DNA from: CAIYRG01 sp964446945
Lineage (GTDB): Bacteria; Pseudomonadota; Alphaproteobacteria; Micropepsales; Micropepsaceae
Reading direction: 5' to 3'
Assembly: GCA_964446945.1 (NCBI GenBank)
Contig: CAYUQO010000004.1
Coordinates: 124,001-188,000, forward strand
DNA length: 64,000 bases
Part shown: positions 1 to 9,140 of the stretch, piece by piece
How positions within the stretch are numbered: the stretch's first letter is position 1
Layout: every line of letters begins with the position of its first letter
Translations under genes and position numbers: made by a program
Notes under the pieces: generated by a model
Told to the model about the DNA's origin: nothing
Database searches by the model: none
Seen by the model: only the letters and a program-made list of their open reading frames with translations

Positions 1-999
1 GCGATCGCCCTGATGATGCGTGCACGGATGATGCGCATCGCCAAATCCCAATTCCGGATAGGCGCGACCGCTCATTTCGTGGCCCATCTGGAACGTGATC
101 ACGCGCGTCAGGTCGGTCTGCCAGGAGAGGACCATCAAGTCGGCCATCAAGCGGAAATAATCCGAAAAGACTTCCGGGGCGCCGACCGGGCTGCCGACGG
201 GCAGGGCGTGGACGTCCTGCTTTTCCGCAAGTTGCATGCGCCGCTCGACATCGCGAATGGCATCCAGATACTGATCGATCTTCGCGCGATCCGTGCCGCC
301 GACTTTCAGGCGCATGTTCTTGACGTCGGCGCTGACGGCATCAAGGATGCTCTCATCCTCACGTCTGATCTCCAGACGCGCCTTCGGGTCGGTGCCCCCG
401 TCGCCGAACAGACGCTCGAACACAGCGCGCGGCCGGTTTTCCATTGGGAGGGGCGTGGTGTCGTTGCGCCACGAGATCGTGTCGTAATAGGCGCAGCCAT
501 AGGCGGACTCGCAGGCGCCCACGATCTCGGCGGATTCCAGGCCGATCTCAAGTGACGCGAGCTGGGTCGATTTACCGAACTCTCTTGCCGCGATCTGATC
601 GACGGACATCCCGGCGTGGATATCTGCGCCGGAGGTCATTTTTGCATGCGTACCCGTCAGGAAGGCGGTGCAAGCGCGCGGATGATCTCCGCCCACTTCG
701 CCGTCCAGTCCTGCCGCTTGCTGTTGATCGAGACCACCGATCACCGTTATGCGGTCGCGGAACGGCTCGAGTGGCTGGAGAGTTGGGGTGATCTCCCAGC
801 CTGTGCCCAGTGTCTTGGGCGTCCATTCATGGCCCAAATCGAATATTCCGTTCGGGACTTCCATGAACGCCATGCGGGTCGGTCGCGCCGCCGGGGTGGC
901 AAACGCGGGCGTCATTGCGTCCAACATCGGCAAAGCAAGCGCCGCACCAGTACCCCGTAAGAAAGTCCGACGGGGAATCGAGATCTTAGAGATTACCAT
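1..999 (-). CDS. DUF1552 domain-containing exported protein (C-terminus beyond window)
   Basis: An open frame of 333 codons runs from an ATG at 999 off the left edge, so the C-terminus is missing. The start is preceded by GAGGAG and lies 14 bp inside the 3' end of the upstream DUF1592 gene, which suggests translational coupling. The N-terminus is a twin-arginine signal (RRTFLRG followed by a hydrophobic AALALPML stretch), so export as a folded protein is likely. The body matches the DUF1552 family as I recall it: an MAFMEVPNG-type opening, then VIGGLDQQ, GGDHPRACTAFLTG and a C-terminal MGHEMSGRAYPE region. These proteins are regularly paired with DUF1592-type proteins. Their biochemical role is not established and I do not assign one. 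Confidence 0.85.
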   Translation of the reverse strand, partial: MVISKISIPRRTFLRGTGAALALPMLDAMTPAFATPAARPTRMAFMEVPNGIFDLGHEWTPKTLGTGWEITPTLQPLEPFRDRITVIGGLDQQQAAGLDGEVGGDHPRACTAFLTGTHAKMTSGADIHAGMSVDQIAAREFGKSTQLASLEIGLESAEIVGACESAYGCAYYDTISWRNDTTPLPMENRPRAVFERLFGDGGTDPKARLEIRREDESILDAVSADVKNMRLKVGGTDRAKIDQYLDAIRDVERRMQLAEKQDVHALPVGSPVGAPEVFSDYFRLMADLMVLSWQTDLTRVITFQMGHEMSGRAYPELGFGDAHHPCTHHQGDR

Positions 1000-3385
1000 C
1001 TTTGACTCTCCTCATTTGGAAGGGAGTACTGTTGACGATACCAAGAATGATGTCGGACCATTTTTGGTCATCCGCAGAAGCATCCCGGACGATTTTGCGA
1101 ATTACTGGGCGATCATATTCTTCGACGCCGCGGCCCAACGCATAAGTCAGGAGCCGCTCTGTGAAGGTCTCGACGAACATCTCCTTTTTCTTGAGCAGGA
1201 GTTCACGCAAGCCCGCCGGCCCATTGAATGTCGAACCGTCCGGCAGCTTGCCGGAAGCATCAATCGGTCCCGTTCCGGGACCAGTTGAGTCGCGCCACTC
1301 GCCAATCCCATCAAAATTGTCCAGCGCGAAGCCGAGCGAGTCCATCTGTGCATGACAAGCCGCACAAGCAGGGTTGGACCGGTGCAGTTCCATGCGCTGG
1401 CGCATGGTCAGTTTCTGCGTGGACTCGTCCTCCTTCAGCGACGGGACGTTGGCCGGCGGCGGCGGAGGAGGCGTACCGAGAAGCTGCTCCAGAACCCATT
1501 TGCCTCGGATGGTCGGCGCGGTGCGGTTGGGATAGGAGGTCACGGCAAGAATGCTCGCCTGTCCCAGAAGGCCGAAGCGATTGGGGTTGGTGAGCTTCAC
1601 GCGCCGGAACTCGGTGCCGTAAATGCCCTTGATGCCGTAGTGCTCGGCCATGCGCTGATTGAGGAATGTGTAATCCGTGGTCAGCAGATTCGCGACGCTG
1701 TGGTCCTCTTTGACTTCGTTCTCGACCACGAGTTCGGTTTCGGTTTGCATCGACCGGCGCAAATTCTCGTCCCAGGTCAGGAAGGTCGAGGTGTCGGGCG
1801 AGATCCGTTCGATATTCCGCAAGAACAGCCATTGACCGACAAAGTTTTTGATCAGGGCCTCTGAACGCGAGTCCGCCATCATACGCTTGACCTGCGCCTT
1901 CAGCACTGACGGATCGTGGAGCTGGCCCTTCTCGGCGACTGCGAGCAATTCATCGTCGGGAATGCTGCTCCAGAGGAAGAAGGACAGACGCGATGCAAGG
2001 TCGATATCGCTGATACGATAGACCGATCCGGGAGCGGCCTTCGCAGGATCGAGCTCCTCACGGAAGAGGAACTGAGGCGACACCAGGATCTTCTGCAACG
2101 CCAGCCTGATGCCCGACTCGAACCCGCCTTCCTGCGCGCCGACCTTGTACAGACCGACCAGTTCGGAAATGTCGTCGGTGGTTACCGGCCGCCGATAGGC
2201 GTGCCGCGCGAGATTGGACAGGATTTTTTCCGCACACGTCATTTCATCCACCGACCCGGACGGATGGCAGATGAAGATTTTCTCACGGCTTGGCGTGTCG
2301 CCCGGCCCCTTGACGTTGAACGGGCCCGCAACCGTGACGCTCCCTACGCCTTCGAAATAGGTTTGCACATCGTCGTCACGGACTTTCTCGATGATGCCTT
2401 CCCTAAGCAGCGTGTCTTTGAGGAATGTTGCGCCTATCTCGTGGGTGCCGGCCTTGACCGTCAGCCGGACCCTGAGTCCGGCATCGGGTGGCGTCCCTGC
2501 GCCGAGCACGATCTTCTTTACACTGCGCGGAAGGTCGAATAGTTGGAGACGTTGATCATCGAGCATGAGGTCGAGTTTGCGGTCGTGCTCGAATCCCAGA
2601 TATTCGTCGTTTCGATTCCGTTGCAGGGTAACGGAGATCTCATACTCGCCATCAACCGGGAAGTAGTGGCTGATGGCGGTACCGCCGCGCGAACCTGCCG
2701 GTTCGACGCCGTCCAAACGGTTTTCCTGGGTCAGTCCATGCGGAACGGTATAGGTCTGATAGGCGACGGGTATATCCATATCACCTACGGCAGTCCGGCT
2801 GACCTTGCGCGCCACCGACAAATAGCGTTCGAGCAAGACGGGCGAGGTCTGCAGAACATCGCCGATATTGTCGAAGCCGTAACCGATGTCGTCGGCCGGT
2901 AATAAATCGGCGACGTCAATTTCCAGACCGAGCATATCGCGAACGGCGTTCGCATATTCCGTGCGGTTCAGGCGATGCAGCGTTGGCCGTCCCGGATTCG
3001 GCCTCAACTGCGCCACGCGATCGCGTTCGGATTCGATCGATGAGATCAGCGCGTCGTAAGTCGCGGGCGTTGGCCGCGGCATTCCGACCGGCGGCATAGC
3101 GCGGCTGCGCAGCTTCACCAGAATCTTTTCCCAAGTCTCGCCATGCACATCGAGATGGCTGAGATCCAGCGTCTCGAGATTCAGCTTTGCTCGCGCCTTG
3201 GGACCAAAGTGACAGGTGTCACAATAGACCTTCGTTGTTTGCCAAAAGGTCTGTTGATCAAAACTCACCTGATGCGCCGTTGATATCGGTTTGGACGGCT
3301 TTTCCGCGCGCAGCGACGCCACGGGCAACAGAGCTGTGGTCGCGAGTAAGATGCCAACTGCGCCCACTGTGCGGGTTCGACTCAT
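986..3385 (-). CDS. DUF1592/DUF1588/DUF1585 cytochrome-like exported protein
   Basis: This 799-residue protein has the multidomain architecture found with DUF1552 partners. A Sec-type signal (residues 1-30) is followed by a CDTCH haem-binding motif near residue 55. A DUF1587-like segment comes next (LHRLNRTEYANAVRDMLGL), then a DUF1592-like core (RLSFFLWSSIPDDEL). A DUF1588-like segment carries a second CAACH motif, and a DUF1585-like tail (LLTYALGRGVEEYDRP) ends the protein. CxxCH motifs imply covalent haem and a periplasmic location. The open frame extends 42 codons further upstream, but the ATG at 3385 has a GGGAGAG ribosome site and starts the signal peptide directly. It runs divergently from the NosR-like gene. 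Family function is unknown; an extracytoplasmic oxidoreductase is an inference. Confidence 0.85.
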   Translation of the reverse strand: MSRTRTVGAVGILLATTALLPVASLRAEKPSKPISTAHQVSFDQQTFWQTTKVYCDTCHFGPKARAKLNLETLDLSHLDVHGETWEKILVKLRSRAMPPVGMPRPTPATYDALISSIESERDRVAQLRPNPGRPTLHRLNRTEYANAVRDMLGLEIDVADLLPADDIGYGFDNIGDVLQTSPVLLERYLSVARKVSRTAVGDMDIPVAYQTYTVPHGLTQENRLDGVEPAGSRGGTAISHYFPVDGEYEISVTLQRNRNDEYLGFEHDRKLDLMLDDQRLQLFDLPRSVKKIVLGAGTPPDAGLRVRLTVKAGTHEIGATFLKDTLLREGIIEKVRDDDVQTYFEGVGSVTVAGPFNVKGPGDTPSREKIFICHPSGSVDEMTCAEKILSNLARHAYRRPVTTDDISELVGLYKVGAQEGGFESGIRLALQKILVSPQFLFREELDPAKAAPGSVYRISDIDLASRLSFFLWSSIPDDELLAVAEKGQLHDPSVLKAQVKRMMADSRSEALIKNFVGQWLFLRNIERISPDTSTFLTWDENLRRSMQTETELVVENEVKEDHSVANLLTTDYTFLNQRMAEHYGIKGIYGTEFRRVKLTNPNRFGLLGQASILAVTSYPNRTAPTIRGKWVLEQLLGTPPPPPPANVPSLKEDESTQKLTMRQRMELHRSNPACAACHAQMDSLGFALDNFDGIGEWRDSTGPGTGPIDASGKLPDGSTFNGPAGLRELLLKKKEMFVETFTERLLTYALGRGVEEYDRPVIRKIVRDASADDQKWSDIILGIVNSTPFQMRRVKDGNL

Positions 3386-3557
3386 TAATCTCTCCCACTG
3401 ACGGCAACATCGCAAATTTGTGAACAGGCTACTCCGGTACCTCCCCCCCGGCAAGACTTCCAGTTGTAGTTCCACGCTGTTTCGCGTCTTTTTTGAACCC
3501 GGTGCGGGCACCTGCTACGGTCTTCCGCAAGACCGGATTTTGGGGTGCGCCACGTCA

Positions 3558-5726
3558 ATGCGGTTCCCGAACTCGATGGAATGGATGTGCGGCATCTGCA
3601 TCGCCTTGCTGATGCTCACCGTGACTTCGCCTGCCTCGGCCGAAAAAGGCAAGCTGCGCGAACGTCTCCTGCCCGACGTCATGGCGGTGGTCTATCCCGG
3701 CGCCGAACGGCTCGGCCAGGAGGAAGGTTCCCCGCCGGCGATCCCGGTCTACAAAGGCGATCGGCCCGTCGCTTACGTGTTTTCGACTTTCGATGTCATC
3801 GGCTCGCGCGGCTACTCTGCGACGCCATTCGACGTCATTGCCGGGGTCGATCTGTCCGGGCGAATCACCGGAGCCAAAGTCGTGTTCCACACCGAGCCCA
3901 TTATCGTTGAAGACCCCGGCCGTCAGCGCGATCTCGATAGCTTTCTGGCCCACGAAGCCGGCCGGTCGCTGACGGGGACCAGCAAGGCACTGCCGCCGGA
4001 TTACGTCGCCGGGGCCACCATCAGTTCGCGCGCCATGCATGCTGCGATCCTCGCCTCAGCGCGGTTGGTCCTTCGCGCACGCCTCGCCCGGCCGGCGGCA
4101 ACCGCCGGGAATTCTGCAGCCGCTGTGGCTGCTTCCACCGCCGATCTCGACACTTTCAGCGTCAGGTCATTGGATGACCTCGTCGCCCAGGGTGCTGTGG
4201 CACGGCGCAGCGTCACTTCGGGCGAAGTTGCGGGGGCGCTCGCCAATGAGGGCGCGTCCGGCGCGAAGCTCGATTGGCCGCTCGGCAACGACAAGGATCT
4301 TTACATCGAATTCCTGACGGCCCTGGCCACGCCCGCGGCCATCGGCGGCAATCTGCTCGGCATGGTCAAATTGGAGGAATACAAAAGCCAACTTCCGGAC
4401 GGCGCCCAGGCGATCATCGTCGCCTCGCGCGGCCCCTATGACTTTATCGGCACGAAATATGTCGAAGCATCAGAGGGTTATCGCTTCGACCGATTGCGCG
4501 TGATTCAGAGTGGACGGACGTTTCGCTTCGTTCAAAACGACTACACATTTGCCCTGCCGATGCCGGGTTATCAGACTGCCGGGCTCTTCCAACTTCCCGC
4601 CAAATCAGGCTTCGACCCCAAAAAGCCCTGGCGCCTGGAAGTCCTGGTCAATGGCGCTGGCCCGCGCCCGGTCACGGCGGCATTCGGGGTTGATTACAAG
4701 CTACCCGAAAGCCTGCCCGCCACTACCGCGCCGCTGACCAGTGAAGCTGTGGGGCCGGAGCCGGCGCTGCCGCCCGCGCTCGCTCTCGATCTCGATTCTG
4801 CACCGCCCGCCCCTGCCTGGGTGGAGGCGTGGAGCGAGGCGCGTACGAAGATCGTGATCCTCGCCGTGCTTTTATCCGCGCTCACCGCAATCTTCATTTT
4901 CCAGGCGCGACTCGCGCGCCACCGCCGCGCACATATGCTCGTGCGCAATGGGTTTCTGCTGATCGTTGTGGTCTGGCTCGGCTGGACCGTCGGCGTCCAG
5001 CTCTCGATTGTTAACCTGATGAATTACGCAAAGGGCCCGTTCGAGCACCTGGATATCGGCTTTTATCTTGCCGAGCCGCTCATGGTGATCGTTGTGGCCT
5101 ATACGCTCATTTCATTGCTGTTGATCGGGCGCGGCGTGTTCTGCGGTTGGCTCTGCCCCTTCGGCGCCTTGCAGGAGCTCCTCGGCCAGTTGGCCAAAAT
5201 CCTTGGTGTGCCGCAATGGAATCCCCCGCCCTCGGTCGAGAAGCACTTGTGGATGGGAAAGTACATCGCCGCGGCGGTGGTGCTGATTCTGGTGTTGTCG
5301 GGCATCGACGCCGGCGAGAAGTCGACCGAACTCGAGCCGTTCAAGACGGCGATTACATCGAAATTCGTCCGTGCCTGGCCGTTTGTGATCTATGCGGGCG
5401 CCGTGTTGGCGATTGGCCTTTTTTCGCAGCGGGCATTTTGCCGGTTTTTGTGTCCGCTCGGGGGCGTGCTCGCGGTTTTCGACCGGTTGCACCTGCTGAA
5501 TCTACTCAAGCGCCGGGCCGAATGCGGAAGCCCTTGCCGGCTGTGCGAACGCGCATGTCCGGTGCGCGCGATTCTGCCGACAGGCAAAATCGTCACTTCA
5601 GAATGCTTCCAGTGCCTCGATTGCCAAGTCGAATATTATGACAACAAACGCTGCCCGCCGCTGGTGCGCGCCGTGAAGCTGCTTAACGACGTTGCGCCGG
5701 GAACTGTTGCGGTGAAAAATGCCTGA
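3558..5726 (+). CDS. NosR/NirI-like membrane flavoprotein with polyferredoxin domain
   Basis: Predicted 722-residue membrane protein. After a signal sequence (residues 1-30) comes a periplasmic FMN-binding domain. Its VAGATISS motif places a probable flavin-accepting Thr near residue 154. A long periplasmic stretch follows, then about five transmembrane helices between residues 430 and 630. Two FCGWLCP/FCRFLCP-type membrane cysteine motifs lie near 527 and 627. A C-terminal cytoplasmic segment is cysteine-rich (CGSPCRLCERACP, then CFQCLDC). NosR-type proteins are thought to pass electrons across the membrane through FMN and Fe-S centres. The next gene, apbE, overlaps by 8 bp and encodes the enzyme class that attaches FMN to such domains. 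No nosZ or nos accessory genes are nearby, so a role in nitrous oxide reduction is not supported. Start uncertain: ATG at 3576 is also possible. Confidence 0.85.
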   Translation: MRFPNSMEWMCGICIALLMLTVTSPASAEKGKLRERLLPDVMAVVYPGAERLGQEEGSPPAIPVYKGDRPVAYVFSTFDVIGSRGYSATPFDVIAGVDLSGRITGAKVVFHTEPIIVEDPGRQRDLDSFLAHEAGRSLTGTSKALPPDYVAGATISSRAMHAAILASARLVLRARLARPAATAGNSAAAVAASTADLDTFSVRSLDDLVAQGAVARRSVTSGEVAGALANEGASGAKLDWPLGNDKDLYIEFLTALATPAAIGGNLLGMVKLEEYKSQLPDGAQAIIVASRGPYDFIGTKYVEASEGYRFDRLRVIQSGRTFRFVQNDYTFALPMPGYQTAGLFQLPAKSGFDPKKPWRLEVLVNGAGPRPVTAAFGVDYKLPESLPATTAPLTSEAVGPEPALPPALALDLDSAPPAPAWVEAWSEARTKIVILAVLLSALTAIFIFQARLARHRRAHMLVRNGFLLIVVVWLGWTVGVQLSIVNLMNYAKGPFEHLDIGFYLAEPLMVIVVAYTLISLLLIGRGVFCGWLCPFGALQELLGQLAKILGVPQWNPPPSVEKHLWMGKYIAAAVVLILVLSGIDAGEKSTELEPFKTAITSKFVRAWPFVIYAGAVLAIGLFSQRAFCRFLCPLGGVLAVFDRLHLLNLLKRRAECGSPCRLCERACPVRAILPTGKIVTSECFQCLDCQVEYYDNKRCPPLVRAVKLLNDVAPGTVAVKNA

Positions 5727-6753
5727 CGCAAAACCCACCGCGGTCGATCATCCGACACGCCGGCGCGCGTTACGCATCGTGGCCGGTTTGGCCGGACTGC
5801 CGCTGACAATCGCCGGCGTCCGAGCGATGGCGCCGAAGGGACAGTTCTTCAGCTGGCATGGCGATGTGCTTGGAGCGGTATCGGAGCTTACGCTATGGCA
5901 TACCGACGCTGCATTCGCGCGCGCAACCATCCTGAAAGTGCGCGATGAGATCGAGCGCTTCGAAAAAATCTTCAGCCTCTATCGTGCCGACAGCGAAATC
6001 TCGCGCCTCAACAAGGACGGCAGGCTCACAAAGCCCTCGCCCGAGTTCAGTGAGTTGATCGGTAAGAGCCAACGCTTGAGCGCGCTCTCCGGCGGTGCGT
6101 TCGATATCTCGGTGCAACCTTTGTGGCGGCTTTACGAGGCTCATTTCTGGTCGCACACCGAAACCTCTGCCGACATTCTGGCCAAAGCGCACGATGTTGC
6201 ACGTGCCCTGGTGAATTTCCGTTTCATTGATTGCGCGCGCGGCGGAATACGATTCGCCCAGTCGGGCATGGGAATTACACTCAACGGGATTGCGCAAGGC
6301 TACATCACCGACGCCGTCGCCGACATGTTGCGCAACGAAGGCTTCGAAAACGCGGTCGTCGATCTGGGCGAGTTCCGCACGCTGGGACACCACCCCGACG
6401 GCCGTCCATGGCGCCTCGGCATGCAGGACGGCAAGCACCCGAATGATGTCAACCGCACCATCGAGCTTCAAAATATGGCGCTCGCTGTATCAGGTGGTTA
6501 CGGGACGACATTCGAGCCAAGTGGGCGCTTCCACCATATTTTCAACCCGCACAGCGGCGCCAGCGCCAACAACCTCGTCCAGGTGGTGGTGATTGGTCCG
6601 AAAGCAACGGAAGCCGACGGACTCACCAAGGCGGTTTATGTTGGCGGTGAAACTGCCGCGCCGGCGCTGCTCGCAGCGTATCCGGGGACGCACGCGATCC
6701 TGACGCGGCCGGATGGCACGTCGGTTACGGTCCAGGCAACGGCTCGTCAGTGA
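5719..6753 (+). CDS. apbE: FAD:protein FMN transferase (ApbE family)
   Basis: 344 residues. ApbE enzymes transfer FMN from FAD onto a Ser/Thr of extracytoplasmic flavoproteins, using Mg2+. Visible family features are MGITLNGIAQGYITD, NAVVDLGEFRTLGHHP, AVSGGYGTTF, HHIFNPHSG and the C-terminal EADGLTKAVYVGG. The N-terminus has TRRRALRIVAG followed by a hydrophobic stretch, a probable twin-arginine signal, which fits action in the periplasm. The ATG overlaps the last codons of the NosR-like gene by 8 bp, so co-translation is likely and the NosR-like FMN domain is the obvious substrate. NLGEF replaces the usual glycine-rich stretch after VVDLG, a mild departure from the family pattern. Confidence 0.92.
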   Translation: MPDAKPTAVDHPTRRRALRIVAGLAGLPLTIAGVRAMAPKGQFFSWHGDVLGAVSELTLWHTDAAFARATILKVRDEIERFEKIFSLYRADSEISRLNKDGRLTKPSPEFSELIGKSQRLSALSGGAFDISVQPLWRLYEAHFWSHTETSADILAKAHDVARALVNFRFIDCARGGIRFAQSGMGITLNGIAQGYITDAVADMLRNEGFENAVVDLGEFRTLGHHPDGRPWRLGMQDGKHPNDVNRTIELQNMALAVSGGYGTTFEPSGRFHHIFNPHSGASANNLVQVVVIGPKATEADGLTKAVYVGGETAAPALLAAYPGTHAILTRPDGTSVTVQATARQ

Positions 6754-6977
6754 GATGTGAAGGGTTTCTGTCCTGTTCGCACGTCGTGGAGCATGGCCAA
6801 TTCCATGGCGTGCTCCGAACGCCGCCGCTGGAATTTTTCCATCGCAAGCCAGGTGCCGGCGATACGAAGCCATTGGTCGGCCAAATCGGTGGACGATGCG
6901 GTGATCGCCCGCTGCAGACAATCATTCGCCAACTGGCGGCATTTGCTGAGGCTGCGGGCCGGAACCGGACTGGTCAT
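6747..6977 (-). CDS. Small conserved alphaproteobacterial-type protein, unknown function
   Basis: 76 residues, converging on apbE with a 7-bp tail overlap. The sequence is helical and of a type I recall from many alphaproteobacterial genomes: a CRQLANDCLQRAI segment, then a gap, then LADQWLRIAGTWLAMEKF, giving a two-helix pattern with conserved Trp residues. No signal peptide, membrane segment or catalytic motif is visible. It lies 111 bp downstream of the ketoacyl synthase gene on the same strand and could be read from that transcript. Function unknown; moderate confidence that it is a gene, because of family resemblance and a clean frame. Confidence 0.6.
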   Translation of the reverse strand: MTSPVPARSLSKCRQLANDCLQRAITASSTDLADQWLRIAGTWLAMEKFQRRRSEHAMELAMLHDVRTGQKPFTSH

Positions 6978-7088
6978 GCCACGGTAATGGCACTATCGGA
7001 GCCCGGTTCCTGTTCTCGTCATCCTGTGAAGCTGAAGCAGAATAACCCCTCCTGCGAATCCGCTGCTATTCGCAGCCGGTGCTTCCGG

Positions 7089-8312
7089 TCAAATCCGCGA
7101 CATCACCAATACGGAGTTGAGTCCGCCGAATGCAAAGGAATTGGACAGCAGCGCGGCGTCGCGAAACTCCCGCGGTTCTTCGAGTGCAAGCGGAAGTGCA
7201 CAGGCTGGATCGGGACCGAGGTAATTGCACACTGCCGGCGCAACACGTTCTTTCAGCGCCAATGCACCAATCAGCAATTCCATCGCACCGGTGGCGCCGA
7301 TCATATGGCCGTGTGAAGATTTCGTGGCAATCGCGATGTGACGATCCAGATCGGCGCCCAAAAGCGACGTCAATGCGGCTACCTCGCTTGAATCGTTGAG
7401 CGGCGTTCCGGTGCCATGCGTGCTGATCAACAGACGCGTATCAGAAGGCAGCCGGCTTTCCTTCAACGCCTGTGCCATTGCACGAACGGCGCCTTCCGGC
7501 TTCGGCTGGGTCAGATGAAAGGCGTCGGAGGAGTAGCCGCAACCGAGCACCTCGCCATAAATCTGCGCGCCGCGCTGGCGGGCGGCATCATAATCCTCGA
7601 GCACCAAAGTGGCCGCGCCTTCCGCAAGAGACATCCCGGTCCGGCCCATCGAAAACGGCCGGCATGTATCTTTGGCCAGCGCACCGAGGCAGTGCCATGC
7701 CAGCACATGACCATATGAGAGACTGGCTTCCGCTCCCCCTGCGATGGCGGCTTTTGCCCGGCCGGAACGGATATACCAGGCCGCTTCGGCGATCGCATGT
7801 GCGCTGGAAGCACAGGCACTCGAGACACACCATGCCGGGCCAGTGATTCCAAAACTTTGCGCAATCGCACTGGCGGCGCCACTGCCCATGAAGCGCGGAA
7901 TCGACATGGGATGGACGCGTGTCGCGTGCTGTCCATAAACCCGAAAATAGGATTCTTCGAGACTGACCAATCCGCCGGTCGAACTTCCGAACAGAATCGC
8001 AATTTCGGACGGATCGTATTTCGCCGATTCGATTCCTGCATCTGCGATCGCCTCCGCGGCGCTGATGATCGCCAGCTTGCAAAAGCGGTCCAGACTCTTG
8101 AACGTCCTGTTCTCGACGAGCCCGGAAGGCTCGCCGCAATCATCCGCCGGCACATGACCCAGGGGTGCTTCAATGGCCAATGAATCATCGGGAACGGCAA
8201 TTCTGGTGTGGCGAATGCCGGAGCGGCCCTCCAGAAGCGCCGTCCAGGTCGGACCGACTCCCCGGCCGAGCGCGGATACGCAGCCGAGGCCGGTTATGAC
8301 AACGCGATTCAC
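7089..8312 (-). CDS. Beta-ketoacyl-ACP synthase (FabF/KAS II-like)
   Basis: 407 residues with the condensing-enzyme fold from MNRVVITGLGCVSALG onward. The catalytic triad is readable: Cys in VSSACASSAHAIAE, His in STHGTGTPLND and His in KSSHGHMIGATGAME. These enzymes extend an acyl chain on acyl carrier protein with malonyl-ACP. The gene follows the acyl carrier protein gene by 30 bp on the same strand, so the two probably act together. The stand-alone KAS/ACP pair, without fabD, fabG or fabH nearby, suggests a dedicated acyl product rather than the housekeeping fatty acid synthase set. What that product is cannot be read here. Confidence 0.9.
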   Translation of the reverse strand: MNRVVITGLGCVSALGRGVGPTWTALLEGRSGIRHTRIAVPDDSLAIEAPLGHVPADDCGEPSGLVENRTFKSLDRFCKLAIISAAEAIADAGIESAKYDPSEIAILFGSSTGGLVSLEESYFRVYGQHATRVHPMSIPRFMGSGAASAIAQSFGITGPAWCVSSACASSAHAIAEAAWYIRSGRAKAAIAGGAEASLSYGHVLAWHCLGALAKDTCRPFSMGRTGMSLAEGAATLVLEDYDAARQRGAQIYGEVLGCGYSSDAFHLTQPKPEGAVRAMAQALKESRLPSDTRLLISTHGTGTPLNDSSEVAALTSLLGADLDRHIAIATKSSHGHMIGATGAMELLIGALALKERVAPAVCNYLGPDPACALPLALEEPREFRDAALLSNSFAFGGLNSVLVMSRI

Positions 8313-8342
8313 GCTCTCACCGTACTGACCGGAACGATTGCA

Positions 8343-8609
8343 TCACCCGGCGGCACCGGCGGCGGCAGGGCCCGATGTCCCATTCACCCTGGCGAAAACG
8401 ACCGAGGTGAAGTCCTGCACGGTTTTGACCTTCTCGAATTCCGCAGGCTCGAATTGCAGGTGGTATTTGTCCTCGATCGCAAAAAGGATGTTCAGCACGT
8501 CGAGTGAAGTTATCGACAAATCATCCAGCGTCGCGTTCGGCGTCAGGCGTGACGGATCAACCGCCGCCTCCTTCGCCATAATCGCAAGAACGGTTTCCGA
8601 ATCGATCAC
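8343..8609 (-). CDS. Acyl carrier protein
   Basis: 88 residues, acidic and helical, with the phosphopantetheine attachment region ATLDDLSITSLDVLNILFAIED. The serine in the TSLDV motif is the expected prosthetic-group site, and the Asp of the usual DSL motif is replaced by Thr. The C-terminus ends in an Ala/Gly/Pro-rich tail, not usual for housekeeping AcpP. It is followed after 30 bp by the ketoacyl synthase gene on the same strand. It is likely a specialised carrier for that enzyme rather than the main fatty-acid carrier, which is inferred from context and sequence divergence. Confidence 0.88.
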   Translation of the reverse strand: MIDSETVLAIMAKEAAVDPSRLTPNATLDDLSITSLDVLNILFAIEDKYHLQFEPAEFEKVKTVQDFTSVVFARVNGTSGPAAAGAAG

Positions 8610-8699
8610 GAATAATCCTCTCAGACTAATTGAATTTATCTAAGCCGAACCCGGGACTTATCGCAAGCTGACAAGGGCGGCAATGCGCCCCGGACGTCA

Positions 8700-9026
8700 T
8701 CAACGGGATTTTTCGAATTCCTCCTTGGCCACGCGTAGCGCCGACATGGCATTCGGCCAGCCGCAATAAAACGCAAGATGTGTGATCAATTCGATCATCT
8801 CGTCGCGGCTCACGCCATTGTCCAACCCGCGGCGCAGATGGAACGGCAGCTGTTCCGTCCGGTTCAAAGCAATCAGTGCACTGATCGTCGCGATGCTGCG
8901 GTCACGCTTGGCCAGACCTGCGCGCTCCCACACATCACCAAACAGAACATCATCGGTGAGCTCGGCGAGTTTCGGCGCGAAATCCCCGTACAACTTCCCG
9001 ACCGCAGAACGCTCTGCCATTTCCAT
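8700..9026 (-). CDS. Carboxymuconolactone decarboxylase family protein
   Basis: 108 residues with the AhpD/carboxymuconolactone decarboxylase fold. KRDRSIATISALIALN is followed by ELPFHLRRGLDNGVSRDEMIELITHLAFYCGWPNAM, the family's helical core with its conserved His and GWP. The CxxC pair of peroxidase-type AhpD proteins is absent, so a thiol peroxidase role is unlikely. True 4-carboxymuconolactone decarboxylation is possible, but no protocatechuate pathway genes are present. The gene sits upstream of the ACP gene on the same strand, 90 bp away. An alternative start two codons in (9020) is possible. Confidence 0.85.
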   Translation of the reverse strand: MEMAERSAVGKLYGDFAPKLAELTDDVLFGDVWERAGLAKRDRSIATISALIALNRTEQLPFHLRRGLDNGVSRDEMIELITHLAFYCGWPNAMSALRVAKEEFEKSR

Positions 9027-9090
9027 CTCCGCCTTTCATCCCGCCATAAGAAAGCCGGTTCGGCCGTGGACGCGCAACTCCCGTGCAACG

Positions 9091-9120
9091 AAAAAGGCCG
9101 GGCATCGCCACCCGGCCTTT
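9091..9120 (-). terminator. Intrinsic terminator after ctpA
   Basis: On the minus strand a perfect 10-bp stem (AAAGGCCGGG paired with CCCGGCCTTT) around an 8-base loop is followed by further T residues. It lies about 20 bp beyond the ctpA stop codon and before the carboxymuconolactone decarboxylase gene, as expected for a Rho-independent terminator of ctpA. Confidence 0.85.
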
Positions 9121-9140
9121 CCAATGCCCCGCAGAGACAA

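Noticed and set aside
3420..3557. N-terminal extension of the NosR-like open frame
   Set aside because: These codons precede the signal peptide, overlap the divergent promoter region and have no family similarity; starting at 3558 is simpler.
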